From: Curtobacterium pusillum
GTDB taxonomy: Bacteria > Actinomycetota > Actinomycetes > Actinomycetales > Microbacteriaceae
Length of the DNA: 64,000 bases
Assembly (NCBI GenBank): GCA_002025645.1
Contig: CP018783.1
Span: 2,108,001 to 2,172,000, forward strand
Direction: 5' to 3'
Shown here in pieces: positions 6,296 through 15,517 of the stretch. The stretch's first letter is position 1. Every line of letters begins with the position of its first letter. Both the position numbers and the translations under genes were made by a program. The notes below the pieces were generated by a model. That model was not told where the DNA came from and ran no database searches. It saw only the letters and a list, made by a program, of their open reading frames with translations.

Positions 6296-8941
6296 TCAGA
6301 GGCGAGGGTCCACCGGCTCCGACTCCATCGCCAGCACACCGAACACCGGCTGGTGCACGCGCCACAGCGGCTCACCCGCCACGAAGCGCTCGAGCGACTC
6401 CAGGCCGAGGGCGTACTCGCGCAACGCCATCGACCGCTTGTGCCCGAGGTCACGGTCCCGCAGCCGCGCGAGGTTCGCGGGCTCGGTGTACTCCGGCCCG
6501 TAGATGATCCGCAGGTACTCGCGCCCGCGCACCTTCACGCCCGGCTGCACGAGTCCCTTCGGCCCTCGGGTCAGGTTCCCCTCGGGCTTCACGACCGCGC
6601 CTTCGCCGCCGGCACCCGTGAGGTCCTGCCACCAGTCCGCCCCTGCTGCCCGGCTCGCCTCGTCGTCGACGTCGACGAGCACCGACCGGGTCGCCCGGAC
6701 GACGTCGGGAGCGGCCGCTGCGAGCCGGTCGGCCACGTCCATGTGCCACCCGTGCGGACGGTCGGCGAACGTGCGTCCTTCCGCGGCGAGCACCTGGAAC
6801 GGGGCGAACCGCACGTCGTCGAAGCCGGTGGCGGGGGTCGCGTAGCGCCGGTACGAGGCGACGTACGCCTCGGCGTCGTCCGACCGCCGCCGGGTCCGGT
6901 CGAGCAACGCGGACACGTCGACGCCGGCGTCGCGGGCGGACTCCAGCGCTGCGATCGCGCTCGGGAACGCCCCGGCCGCCGCAGCGCCGACCTCGGCGTA
7001 CCAGTCACGGATCATGCACTCGGCCTTCACCGCCCACGGCAGCACCTCGCCGTCGAGCAGGACCCAGTCGCTGTCGAGCTCGGCCCACAGTCCGGCGCGC
7101 TCGAACGCGTCGGACAGCCGTCCGGTGAACGTGGCAGTGGTCGCGTCGTCGAAGAACGAGCGTCCGGTGCGTGTGTACACGACGCCGTGCCAGCCGGACG
7201 GGGCGTCGAACCGTGCCGGGTCCCTGGCGAGGAGCACCGTGGCCCGGGAGCCCATGTGCTTCTCCTCCATCCGGACCTGCGTCACGCCCTGCCCGCGGTA
7301 GTACGCGAACGCCTCAGCCGGGTGCTCCAGGTGGTCGGGGAGCGCGCTCGTCGCCACCGGGCTCATCGTCGGCGGGAGGTACGGCAACCAGCGCGGGTCG
7401 ATGGCGAAGCGACTCATCACCTCGAGCGCACCGGCCGCGTTCTCGGCGCGGATCCCGATCCGGCCGTGGTGCCGGGTCTCGACGATCTGCTTGCCGGTCA
7501 CGTCCTCGATGGGGAGGACGCCGGGGACGCGACGTGGTGACGGGCCGGCACCGCGCCTCCCGTCCGCCTGCTGGGTCGGACTGGAGGCGCGACCCGCCTC
7601 CGCCGCGTCGCCGTCCGTCGACGACGTGGCCGGGCCGCGCAGCGGCTCGAGCGGCTTGGCCGGCTCGTAGTGCACGCGCTCGGCGTCCACCTGCACGACC
7701 TCGCGTTCCGGGTACCGGAGTGCGGAGAGCTTCCCACCGAACACGCACCCGGTGTCGAGGCACATCGTGCCGTTGATCCACTCGGTGTCGACGGTCGGCG
7801 TGTGCCCGTAGAGGACCATCGCCGACCCCCGGTAGGAGTCCGCCCACGGCAGCCGGACCGGCAGGCCGTACTCGTCGCTCTCCCCGGTGGTGTCGCCGTA
7901 CAGCGCGAACGACCGCACCCGTCCGGACGCCCGGCCCTGGTACTGCTCCTTCATGCCGGCGTGCGCGACGACGAGCGCACCGTCGTCGAGCACCAGGTGC
8001 CCGACGAGCGAGCGGCAGAACTCCCGGACCTCGGTGCGGAACTCCTCGGACTCGGCGGCCAGTTGGGCGAGGGTCTCGGCGAGCCCGTGCGACGTCCGCA
8101 CCTTGCGTCCGTCCAGGGCGCGGACGAGCTTGTCCTCGTGGTTGCCCGGGACGGCGAGCGCGTGCCCGTTCCGCACCATGCCCATCACGAGCCGGAGGAC
8201 GCCGGGGGTGTCCGGGCCGCGGTCGACCAGGTCGCCGAGGAACAGCGCCCGACGACCGTCGGGGTGCACGGCGTCGACCGGCCGGCCGGCCTCGTCGCGG
8301 ACCACGGTCCAGCCGAGCCGGCCGAGCAGCGACTCGAGTTCCGACCGGCAGCCGTGCACGTCGCCGACGACGTCGAACGGGCCGTGCTCGTCCTTCCGGT
8401 CGTTGAGCAGGGGCTGCCGGACGATCGTCGCCGCCGCGATCTCGTCCTCACCACGGAGGACGTGCACACGACGGAAGCCCTCTTTGCCCAGGCCCTTCAA
8501 CCCGCGTCGGAGCTGACCCTGCTGCCGACGGACCACCGCCGACCCGAAGTCTCGGCCGGACCGGGCGGCGTTCCGCGCGACGCACACCGACTCCGGGACG
8601 TCGAGCACGATCGCGACCGGCAGGACGTCGTGGTCCCGGGCCAGCCGGACGAAGTCCCGACGTGCCTCTGGCTGGACGTTCGTCGCGTCCACCACGGTGA
8701 GGAGTCCCTTCCGGAGCCGGAGTGCCGCGACGTGCTTCAGCGCGTCGAACGCCGCCGGCGTCGCGGCCTGGTCGTCCTCGTCGTTGGAGACGAGCCCGCG
8801 GAACACGTCGCTCGACAACGTCTCGTACGGACCGAAGTGCTTCGCGGCGAACGTCGACTTGCCGGAGCCGCTCGTGCCGACGAGGAGCACGAGGGACATC
8901 TGCGGGATCGTCAGGGCGGTGTTGGTGGTGCGGTCGTTCAT
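6296..8941 (-). CDS. pnkp: Polynucleotide kinase-phosphatase/ligase Pnkp (RNA repair)
   Basis: An 881-residue three-domain RNA end-healing and sealing enzyme. The N-terminal kinase has the P-loop GTSGSGKST at residues 22-30. The central metallophosphoesterase spans about 188-420 (VVGDVHGC, LGDLVDRGPDT, VPGNHEDK, VVAHAGM). The C-terminal ligase/adenylyltransferase has its lysine in EEKHMGSRA (K561) and ends with a VVKPEGNLTRG-type motif V. In characterised bacterial systems Pnkp works with Hen1 to repair ribotoxin-cleaved tRNA. The linker at about 440-475 is low-complexity and carries a match to the window's palindromic repeat. The ATG at 8941 overlaps the hen1 stop (ATGA). Confidence 0.93.
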   Translation of the reverse strand: MNDRTTNTALTIPQMSLVLLVGTSGSGKSTFAAKHFGPYETLSSDVFRGLVSNDEDDQAATPAAFDALKHVAALRLRKGLLTVVDATNVQPEARRDFVRLARDHDVLPVAIVLDVPESVCVARNAARSGRDFGSAVVRRQQGQLRRGLKGLGKEGFRRVHVLRGEDEIAAATIVRQPLLNDRKDEHGPFDVVGDVHGCRSELESLLGRLGWTVVRDEAGRPVDAVHPDGRRALFLGDLVDRGPDTPGVLRLVMGMVRNGHALAVPGNHEDKLVRALDGRKVRTSHGLAETLAQLAAESEEFRTEVREFCRSLVGHLVLDDGALVVAHAGMKEQYQGRASGRVRSFALYGDTTGESDEYGLPVRLPWADSYRGSAMVLYGHTPTVDTEWINGTMCLDTGCVFGGKLSALRYPEREVVQVDAERVHYEPAKPLEPLRGPATSSTDGDAAEAGRASSPTQQADGRRGAGPSPRRVPGVLPIEDVTGKQIVETRHHGRIGIRAENAAGALEVMSRFAIDPRWLPYLPPTMSPVATSALPDHLEHPAEAFAYYRGQGVTQVRMEEKHMGSRATVLLARDPARFDAPSGWHGVVYTRTGRSFFDDATTATFTGRLSDAFERAGLWAELDSDWVLLDGEVLPWAVKAECMIRDWYAEVGAAAAGAFPSAIAALESARDAGVDVSALLDRTRRRSDDAEAYVASYRRYATPATGFDDVRFAPFQVLAAEGRTFADRPHGWHMDVADRLAAAAPDVVRATRSVLVDVDDEASRAAGADWWQDLTGAGGEGAVVKPEGNLTRGPKGLVQPGVKVRGREYLRIIYGPEYTEPANLARLRDRDLGHKRSMALREYALGLESLERFVAGEPLWRVHQPVFGVLAMESEPVDPRL
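7575..7591 (+). repeat. Repeat half-unit in the Pnkp linker
   Basis: GTCGGACTGGAGGCGCG matches the core of the intergenic palindromic family. It encodes part of the variable linker between the phosphatase and ligase domains, where an insertion would be tolerated. A single half-unit could be chance. Confidence 0.4.
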
Positions 8942-10371
8942 GCGGCGTCCTCCGAGCCGCGCAGGCGGCGGAACAGTGCGAGCTGGGTGGGCGGACCGAC
9001 CTCGGGGTCGTCGTCGCCGACGGCGCGGAACTCGGTCGTGTAGCCGTGCCGGTCGCCGACCGCGGTGGACCACGCCCGGAACTCGTCGCGGGTCCACTCG
9101 AACCGGTGGTCCGGGTGCCGGAACCGACCGGCAGCGAGCCGTTCGAAGCGGACGTTGTGCTCCGCGTTCGGGGTCGTCACCACCACGGCCGTCGGACGAG
9201 CAGCAGCGAAGACCGACGTCTCGAGGGCCGTCAGTCGCTCGGGGTCCACGTGCTCGACGACCTCCATGAGGACGATCGCGTCCAACCCGGCGATGCGGTC
9301 GTCGGAGTAGGTCACCGAGGACTGCAGCAGTCGGACCCGCGCCCGCTGCTCGTCGCTCGCCTCGTCGAGGTGCAGGCGGCGTTCGGCGCGCTCGAGCTCG
9401 CGCGGAGCGACGTCGGTGCCGATGACCTTCGTGAAGGTGCGGTCCGCGACCAGGTGCCGGAGGAGTGCACCCTCGCCGCAGCCGACGTCCGCGACGGTGC
9501 GGGCGCCGGTGTCGGCGAGCGCGGTGAGGACGGCCTCGGCCCGGCAACGGTACAGCGGGGTCTCGGCGGCTGCGCCCGTCCGGTCCGTGGTCGGGTCGGC
9601 ACGGTCCGTGTTCGCATCGTTCGTCTCGTCGAGCCCGAGCAGCCGGCTCGTCGCGTCCTCGACCAGCTCGCGCTGGTGCGCCAGCGACCGCGTGGTGATG
9701 AGGTCCCGGAGCGGGTGCTCGGCCAGCCAGCCCTCGCCACGGCGGAGGAGCTTGCCGACCTCGTCGTCACCGACCCAGTAGTGCTTCGCGTCGTCGAGCA
9801 CCGGCAGCAGCACCGTGAGCTGCCGGAGCGCATCGGACAGTCGGACGCTTCCCCGGAGACGCAGCCCCACGGTCCTGGCGTCACCCCACTCCGGACGGGT
9901 GTCGTCGAGCGGACGTCGGGTCTCCTCGACCGCCCACCCGAGCGGTGCGAAGAGCCGCGTGGCCAGCCCGACACCGTGCTCGTCCGCTTCGCTCGGCACG
10001 CTCGTCAGGGCGACGTCGAGGTCGATCGGTGCCGCGGCGCGCTCCGGCCGGGACTCGCTCTTGCCGGCCATCGCGCTGCGGAACACCTGTCCGATCGCGA
10101 GCGCGAGCATCGACGTCGACACGTACGGCCGGTCGTTGACGTACCGGGACAGCGCCTGCGCGTCCGCGCCGTAGCGCTTGCTCCGGGCGAGGGCGACGGC
10201 GTCGATCTCCAGCATGAGCGCGGCGGTGCAGAGCTCGGCGGTGTCGGCGGGGTAGAAGACGTGCGCGGTCCCGACGCTCAGGTCGAAGGACTGCGCTCGG
10301 CCCGGGTGCTTGTGCAGCAGGTGCGAGAGGTCTGGGGCGGCCTCGCCCCGGGTCGAGAGCGTCACGAGCAC
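8938..10371 (-). CDS. hen1: 3'-terminal RNA ribose 2'-O-methyltransferase Hen1
   Basis: A 477-residue bacterial Hen1. The N-terminal half is the bacterial-specific domain. The C-terminal methyltransferase has VADVGCGEGALL as SAM motif I, the metal-binding EVVEHVDPER (residues 370-379), a PNAEHN histidine near 405, and HPDHRFEWTRDEF near 419. In known systems Hen1 methylates the 2'-OH at the damaged 3' end before Pnkp ligates, making the repaired tRNA resistant to cleavage at the same site. The start is GTG at 10371 with GGAGG five bases upstream. It is translationally coupled to pnkp. Confidence 0.94.
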   Translation of the reverse strand: MLVTLSTRGEAAPDLSHLLHKHPGRAQSFDLSVGTAHVFYPADTAELCTAALMLEIDAVALARSKRYGADAQALSRYVNDRPYVSTSMLALAIGQVFRSAMAGKSESRPERAAAPIDLDVALTSVPSEADEHGVGLATRLFAPLGWAVEETRRPLDDTRPEWGDARTVGLRLRGSVRLSDALRQLTVLLPVLDDAKHYWVGDDEVGKLLRRGEGWLAEHPLRDLITTRSLAHQRELVEDATSRLLGLDETNDANTDRADPTTDRTGAAAETPLYRCRAEAVLTALADTGARTVADVGCGEGALLRHLVADRTFTKVIGTDVAPRELERAERRLHLDEASDEQRARVRLLQSSVTYSDDRIAGLDAIVLMEVVEHVDPERLTALETSVFAAARPTAVVVTTPNAEHNVRFERLAAGRFRHPDHRFEWTRDEFRAWSTAVGDRHGYTTEFRAVGDDDPEVGPPTQLALFRRLRGSEDAA

Positions 10372-10449
10372 GTGGGCCTCCGTCGGTCGTCCTCCGGCAG
10401 GGTCCGCCGGCCGGTGGTCGACCGGAGGACGATCCTACTGGTCGGTTCG

Positions 10450-10959
10450 TCAGAGGACCGCGTCCGCCCAACGCGGTCCCGTGCCGGTGACGATCACCCG
10501 GCGGGGCTCGTCGGGGACGTCGTCCGGGTCGGCGTCGTCGTCCGGAGCACTCGCGTCGGCTCCGGTCGCGCGGACGATCTCGACGTCGAGCACGCTGTCC
10601 GAGATGCCGTCGACGAAGCCACGGCCCCACTCCACCACGACGACGGAGGCGTCCCAGTCGAGGTCGAGGTCGTCGAGCTCGACCGGGTCGGACAGCCGGT
10701 ACGCGTCGACGTGCACGAGGTCGGGGCCGGACGTGGTCGGGTGGGTGCGGGCGAGCACGAAGGTCGGGCTGGACACCTGGCCACGTGCACCGAGCGCGGC
10801 ACCGAGGCCCCGGGTGAGCGTGGTCTTGCCGGCGCCGAGCGGACCCGTCAGCACGACGAGGTCCCCGGCGCGCAGGACCGCGGCGAGCCGGGCCCCGAGG
10901 GCACCCATCTCGTCGGTCGTCGCGATGGCGGTGTCGAGCAGGACGCGGGCGTCGGTCAC
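10450..10959 (-). CDS. tsaE: tRNA t6A biosynthesis ATPase TsaE
   Basis: TsaE is the P-loop ATPase that drives turnover of the TsaBD complex. The 169-residue product has Walker A GPLGAGKTTLTRGL, a SSPTFVLARTH segment and the DAYRL...VVVVEWGRGF pair typical of the family. About 30 acidic residues (around DASAPDDDADPDDVPDEP) lengthen the C-terminal region. The GTG start at 10959 overlaps the upstream alanine racemase stop as GTGA, so TsaE is made as the last product of the glmS operon. Confidence 0.95.
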   Translation of the reverse strand: MTDARVLLDTAIATTDEMGALGARLAAVLRAGDLVVLTGPLGAGKTTLTRGLGAALGARGQVSSPTFVLARTHPTTSGPDLVHVDAYRLSDPVELDDLDLDWDASVVVVEWGRGFVDGISDSVLDVEIVRATGADASAPDDDADPDDVPDEPRRVIVTGTGPRWADAVL

Positions 10960-12116
10960 CGCTCGCCCCGGAGGTACTCCGCGACGTGCCCCTCGACGCT
11001 GTGGCCCTGGTACTCGCGCGGGACGCGGGAGCCGATGCGGCAGACGATCTCCTCGCCGATGGTGCCGAGCGCCTCGCCCCACTCCAGGACGGTCATCTCG
11101 TCGTGCTCCCCCGTGCCGAACAGTGTGACAGCGTCGCCGGTCCGGACGTCGTCGTCGCCGACGTCGACCAGGAACTGGTCCATCGCCACACGACCGGCGA
11201 TCGGGTACCGCGTGCCGCCGATCGCGACCTCGATCCGCCCCTGGGCGAGCCGCGGCACCCCGTCGGCGTACCCGACCGGTACGAGCGCCAGGGTCGTCTC
11301 GGTGGTGGTGCGGTACGTGTAGTCGTACGAGACGCCGGTGTCCACGGGCACCCGTTTGGTCTTCGCGACCGAGGCGGTGAGCGTCATGACCGGCTCGAGT
11401 CCCAGGTCAGCGGCGGAGATGCCGTCGGCGCCGGGGATGCCGAACAGGTTCGCGCCCATCCGGACCATGTCCTTGCGGAACTCCTTGCGCTCGAGCCCGG
11501 CGAGCGACGCCGCGACGTGCTCCACCGGGATGTCGAGCCCGAGGTCGTCGGCCTGCTCGACAGCGGCGTCGAAGAGCGCGACGGCGTCGGTGTCGTCCTG
11601 GTCCGACGACTCCGCCAGGTGGGTGTACGCGGCGACGACCTCGATCCGGCCGGCCCGCTGTGCGTCCAGCGCGAGTGCCACGAGCGCCGGCCAGGTCTCC
11701 GGGGTCGCGCCGTCGCGGTGCAGGCCCGAGTCGAACCCGAGGTGCACGCGTGCAGGACGTTGGTCGACGGCGTCGATGACGCGCTGCAGCTCCGGCACGT
11801 TCGAGACGCCGAGGTCGACCGCCGAGTCGATCGCGTCGCGGAAGTCCAGAGCAGGGTCGTGCTGCCACGTGAAGAGGTGCACGTCCTCGCTGACACCGAT
11901 CGACCGCAGGCGCAGGGCCGCGGGGACCGTCAGCACACCGATCCACCGGATGCCGGCGTCGACCGCGGCGAGGGCGATCGGTTCGAGGCCGTGCCCGTAG
12001 GCGTCGGCCTTCATGATCGCCATGAGCTCGACGGGGTCCATCCACTCCCGGACCAGGTCGAGGTTGGCACGGTAGGCGTCGAGGTCGATCTCGGCCCGGC
12101 GCAGCGGCGCGTTCAC
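10956..12116 (-). CDS. alr: Alanine racemase, canonical paralogue
   Basis: A PLP enzyme interconverting L- and D-alanine for peptidoglycan. The 386-residue product has the PLP lysine in MKADAYGHG (K36), the catalytic tyrosine in VSYDYTY (Y264), a substrate arginine in FDSGLHRDG, and the conserved AMDQ (residues 312-314 region). It is the downstream copy of a tandem pair and begins with GTG overlapping the preceding racemase stop. The active-site residues look intact, so it is probably the main racemase. Confidence 0.93.
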   Translation of the reverse strand: MNAPLRRAEIDLDAYRANLDLVREWMDPVELMAIMKADAYGHGLEPIALAAVDAGIRWIGVLTVPAALRLRSIGVSEDVHLFTWQHDPALDFRDAIDSAVDLGVSNVPELQRVIDAVDQRPARVHLGFDSGLHRDGATPETWPALVALALDAQRAGRIEVVAAYTHLAESSDQDDTDAVALFDAAVEQADDLGLDIPVEHVAASLAGLERKEFRKDMVRMGANLFGIPGADGISAADLGLEPVMTLTASVAKTKRVPVDTGVSYDYTYRTTTETTLALVPVGYADGVPRLAQGRIEVAIGGTRYPIAGRVAMDQFLVDVGDDDVRTGDAVTLFGTGEHDEMTVLEWGEALGTIGEEIVCRIGSRVPREYQGHSVEGHVAEYLRGER

Positions 12117-13216
12117 GTCGTCCTCCGATCCACGCTGCGGCCGACCCGGGCGACCACCTCGTAGTTGATCGTGCCGACCGCCGCGGCCCAGTCCTCGACC
12201 GCGGGGTCGCCGTTCGCCGGGTCCCCCCAGAGCACGGCCTCGTCGCCGACCTGCACGTCGGCGTCGCCGATGTCGACGTGCATCGCGTTCATCGCCACGC
12301 GCCCGACGACCGGGAACGTCCGGTCGCCGATGCGGACCGAGACGCGGTTGCCGAAGTCGCGGTCGAAGCCGTCCGCGTAGCCGAGGCCGATGACCGCGAG
12401 CCTCGTGTCCGTCTCCGCACGCCAGGTGTAGCCGTAGCTGACGCCCTCGCCGGCCCGGACCGGGACCGTCCGGAGGACCGCGGCCGTCACGCGCATCGCC
12501 GGGCGCAGACCGAGGTCCGCCGACGTGCGGTCCGGGAACGGGCTGAGGCCGTAGAGCGCGAGACCGACCCGGGCGACGTCACGACGGGTCTCCGGGACGG
12601 CGAGGCCCGCGGCGCTGGCGGCGAGGTGCACCATGTCTGGCACGATGCCGTTCGCGGCGAGCCCGTCGAGCGCCCGCTGGAGTGCGGCGTCCTGGTCGAG
12701 GTCGTCCGCGCGCGAGGCGTTCGCCAGGTGCGACATGAGTCCCTCGACACGGGTGCGGTTGCCACCACGGGCCAGGCGCCCGGCGGTCGCGAAGAGCTCG
12801 GCCCACTCGGACTCGACCGCGCCGTTGCGGCTCAGGCCCGTGTCGACGCAGATGTGCACCGCGGGGACCTCGGAATCAGCGGCGGCGGCGAGCTGCGACA
12901 CGCTCGACACCGCCGGGGTGATGCCGTAGCGGGCCGCGCGGCGGAAGTCCTCGTCGGGGGCGTGCAGCCACGCGAGGATCCGGACCCCCTCGTCGATGCC
13001 GGCCCGCCGGAGCGCGATCGCCTCGTCGATGTCCGCGACGCCGAGCCACTCCGCGCCGGCGTCCACGAAGGCCTGCGCTGCCTCGGCCGCGCCGTGCCCG
13101 TAGCCGTTGGCCTTGACGACCGCGATGACGCCGGACGGGGCCACCTGTTCGGCGACCCGACCGTAGTTGGCTATCAGGGCCTCACGGTCGAGGGTGATGC
13201 CGGTGAACGCACTCAC
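12113..13216 (-). CDS. Alanine racemase-like paralogue with altered MDQ motif
   Basis: A 367-residue alanine racemase homologue. PLP lysine K35 (VVKANGYGHG), catalytic tyrosine Y261 (VSYGYTW) and the substrate arginine (DTGLSRNG) are present. The usual AMDQ is AMNA (residues 308-311), replacing two residues near the substrate carboxylate. It is clearly diverged from its neighbour, so this is an old duplication or an acquired copy. It could be an alanine racemase, one with altered specificity, or a weakly active enzyme. The start is GTG, overlapping the acpS stop. Confidence 0.85.
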   Translation of the reverse strand: MSAFTGITLDREALIANYGRVAEQVAPSGVIAVVKANGYGHGAAEAAQAFVDAGAEWLGVADIDEAIALRRAGIDEGVRILAWLHAPDEDFRRAARYGITPAVSSVSQLAAAADSEVPAVHICVDTGLSRNGAVESEWAELFATAGRLARGGNRTRVEGLMSHLANASRADDLDQDAALQRALDGLAANGIVPDMVHLAASAAGLAVPETRRDVARVGLALYGLSPFPDRTSADLGLRPAMRVTAAVLRTVPVRAGEGVSYGYTWRAETDTRLAVIGLGYADGFDRDFGNRVSVRIGDRTFPVVGRVAMNAMHVDIGDADVQVGDEAVLWGDPANGDPAVEDWAAAVGTINYEVVARVGRSVDRRTT

Positions 13217-13593
13217 GCCTGTTCCCCTGTTCCTTCCAGGACCACGAACGCCGTCGCGATCCCACCGTCGTGCGAGAGCGAGAGGTGCACCGACCCGACG
13301 CCCCGCGACTCCGCCACCCCCTGCGCCCCCTGGCGCAGGGTGAGCGACGGGTTCCGCTGGTCGTCGGAGACGACCTCGAGGTCCTGCCAGCTCAGCCCCG
13401 CACTCGACCCGAAGGCCTTGATCAGGGCTTCCTTGGCGGCGAACCGGGCAGCCAGGGACGCGATCGGTCGGGGCTCCCCGTCACGGAGGAGCTCCGACGG
13501 GGTGAACAACCGCGCGCGCATCGCCGGCGTCCGGTCGAGCACCCGCTCGAACCGCTCCAGGTCGACCACGTCGACCCCGATGCCGATGATCAT
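13213..13593 (-). CDS. acpS: Holo-[acyl-carrier-protein] synthase AcpS
   Basis: A 126-residue phosphopantetheinyl transferase that activates the fatty-acid acyl carrier protein with coenzyme A. It begins IIGIGVDVVDLERFERVL, contains the Mg-binding LAARFAAKEALIKAFG, and ends with VHLSLSHDGGIATAFVVLE. It lies six bases after glmS and overlaps the following racemase gene. Confidence 0.95.
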   Translation of the reverse strand: MIIGIGVDVVDLERFERVLDRTPAMRARLFTPSELLRDGEPRPIASLAARFAAKEALIKAFGSSAGLSWQDLEVVSDDQRNPSLTLRQGAQGVAESRGVGSVHLSLSHDGGIATAFVVLEGTGEQA

Positions 13594-13599
13594 CGCCGA

Positions 13600-15447
13600 C
13601 TACTCGACGGTGACCGACTTCGCGAGGTTGCGCGGCTGGTCGACGTCGAGGCCCTTGGCCGCGGCGAGCTCCATGCCGAACATGTGCAGCGGCGCGACCG
13701 CGAGCAGCGGCTCGAACAGCGGCGTCGCGAGCGGGATGCGCAGGACCTCGTCGGCGAAGGGCAGCACGGCGGCGTCGCCTTCTTCGGCGATCGCGATCAC
13801 CCGGGCACCGCGCGCGCGGATCTCCTGGATGTTCGAGACGACCTTCGGGTGCAGCGACCGCGGGTCACGCGGGGACGGCACGATCACGAAGACGATCTGG
13901 CCGGGCTCGATCAGCGCGATCGGGCCGTGCTTGAGCTCACCGGCGGCGAAGCCCTCGGCGTGGATGTACGCGAGCTCCTTGAGCTTCAGCGCACCCTCGA
14001 GCGCGATCGGGTACCCGACGTGGCGGCCGAGGAAGAGAACGCTGCGGGTGTCGGCCATCCAGCGCGCGAGGTCCTTGATGCCGGACGCGTCGTCGATGGT
14101 CTGCTGCAGCTTCGGCGCGAGTCCCTCGAGCTCGGCGACCTGCTCCGCGATCTGCTCGGCCGTCAGCGTGCCACGGAGCGTGGCGAGGTGCAGCCCGAGC
14201 AGGTACAGCGCGACGCCCTGGGCGATGAAGGCCTTCGTCGACGCGACGGCGACCTCGGGGCCGGCGTGCGTGTAGATCACCGCGTCGGACTCGCGCGGGA
14301 TGGTCGCGCCCTGGGTGTTGCAGATCGAGAGGACCTGGGCGCCCTGCTCACGTGCGTACTTGACGGCCATGAGCGTGTCCATGGTCTCGCCGGACTGGCT
14401 GATCGACACGACCAGGGTGCGCTCGTCGAGCACGGGGTCGCGGTAGCGGAACTCGTGCGCGAGCTCGACCTCGACCGGGACGCGGGCCCACTGCTCGATG
14501 GCGTACTTGCCGAGGATGCCGGCGTACGCGGCGGTGCCGCAGGCGATCACGATGACGCGGTCGACGGTGGCGAGGCGCTCGGCGATCGGGTCGAGGTCGG
14601 ACAGCGTGACGGCACCGTCGTGCACGCGGCCGAGGATCGTCTTCGCGACGGCCTCGGGCTCCTCGCTGATCTCCTTCGCCATGAAGGAGCTCCAGCCGCC
14701 CTTGTCGGCGGCGGAGGCGTCCCAGTTCACCTCGAACTCGGACGGCGTCGCGGGGGTGCCGTCGAAGTGGATGACGTCGACGCCGTCGGGGCGGATCGTG
14801 GCGATCTCGTCCTGCCCGATGGCGAGGGCACGCTGCGTGTACGCGACGAACGCGGCGACGTCCGAGCCCATGAAGTTCTCGCCGTCGCCGAGGCCGACCA
14901 CGAGCGGGGAGTTGCGGCGGGCACCGACGACGACACCCGGCTGGTCGGCGTGCACGACGAGGAGCGTGAACGCACCCTCGAGCCGCTGCACGGCCTGCTG
15001 CATGGCGCCGGTCAGGTCGCCGGTCCCACGGAACGACCGTGCGACGAGGTGCGCGGCGACCTCGGAGTCGGTCTCGCTGAGGAACTCGACGCCCCCGGCC
15101 TGCAGCTCGGCGCGGAGCTCGGAGAAGTTCTCGATGATGCCGTTGTGGATGAGGGCGAGCTTGCCGCCGTCCGCCAGGTGCGGGTGCGCGTTGCCGTCGG
15201 TCGGCCCGCCGTGGGTCGCCCAGCGGGTGTGGCCGATGCCCGTGCCGCCGTCCGCGATCGGGTGCGACTCGAGCTCGTCGACGAGGGCCTGGAGCTTGCC
15301 CGCCTTCTTCGCCGATGCCAGCTCGTGCGACCCGTCCACGACGGCGATGCCCGCCGAGTCGTAGCCGCGGTACTCGAGCCGACGGAGACCACCGAGGAGC
15401 ACGTCCTGGCTGCTGTTGCTGCCGACGTAGCCGACGATTCCACACAT
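13600..15447 (-). CDS. glmS: Glutamine-fructose-6-phosphate aminotransferase GlmS
   Basis: Makes glucosamine-6-phosphate from fructose-6-phosphate and glutamine, the entry to amino sugars. The 615-residue protein begins MCGIVGYVG, so Cys2 becomes the N-terminal nucleophile after methionine removal. The glutaminase domain covers about 1-235. Two SIS sugar-isomerase domains follow (VIACGTAAYAGILGKY, VVSISQSGETMDTL, LKLKELAYIHAEGFAAGELKHGPIAL), and it ends DQPRNLAKSVTVE. I chose the ATG at 15447 because the Cys must follow Met. No glmS ribozyme-like structure is evident in the 70 bases before gpx. Confidence 0.97.
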   Translation of the reverse strand: MCGIVGYVGSNSSQDVLLGGLRRLEYRGYDSAGIAVVDGSHELASAKKAGKLQALVDELESHPIADGGTGIGHTRWATHGGPTDGNAHPHLADGGKLALIHNGIIENFSELRAELQAGGVEFLSETDSEVAAHLVARSFRGTGDLTGAMQQAVQRLEGAFTLLVVHADQPGVVVGARRNSPLVVGLGDGENFMGSDVAAFVAYTQRALAIGQDEIATIRPDGVDVIHFDGTPATPSEFEVNWDASAADKGGWSSFMAKEISEEPEAVAKTILGRVHDGAVTLSDLDPIAERLATVDRVIVIACGTAAYAGILGKYAIEQWARVPVEVELAHEFRYRDPVLDERTLVVSISQSGETMDTLMAVKYAREQGAQVLSICNTQGATIPRESDAVIYTHAGPEVAVASTKAFIAQGVALYLLGLHLATLRGTLTAEQIAEQVAELEGLAPKLQQTIDDASGIKDLARWMADTRSVLFLGRHVGYPIALEGALKLKELAYIHAEGFAAGELKHGPIALIEPGQIVFVIVPSPRDPRSLHPKVVSNIQEIRARGARVIAIAEEGDAAVLPFADEVLRIPLATPLFEPLLAVAPLHMFGMELAAAKGLDVDQPRNLAKSVTVE

Positions 15448-15517
15448 GGCATCGATCCTACGGTCTGCCTGGGCGCCCACCCTGCGAAGCAGCAGGGCTG
15501 GGGATAACGTTTGGGAC

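Noticed and set aside
15448-15517. glmS ribozyme
   Set aside because: The glmS leader is too short, with divergent gpx 70 bases away, and no ribozyme core is visible.
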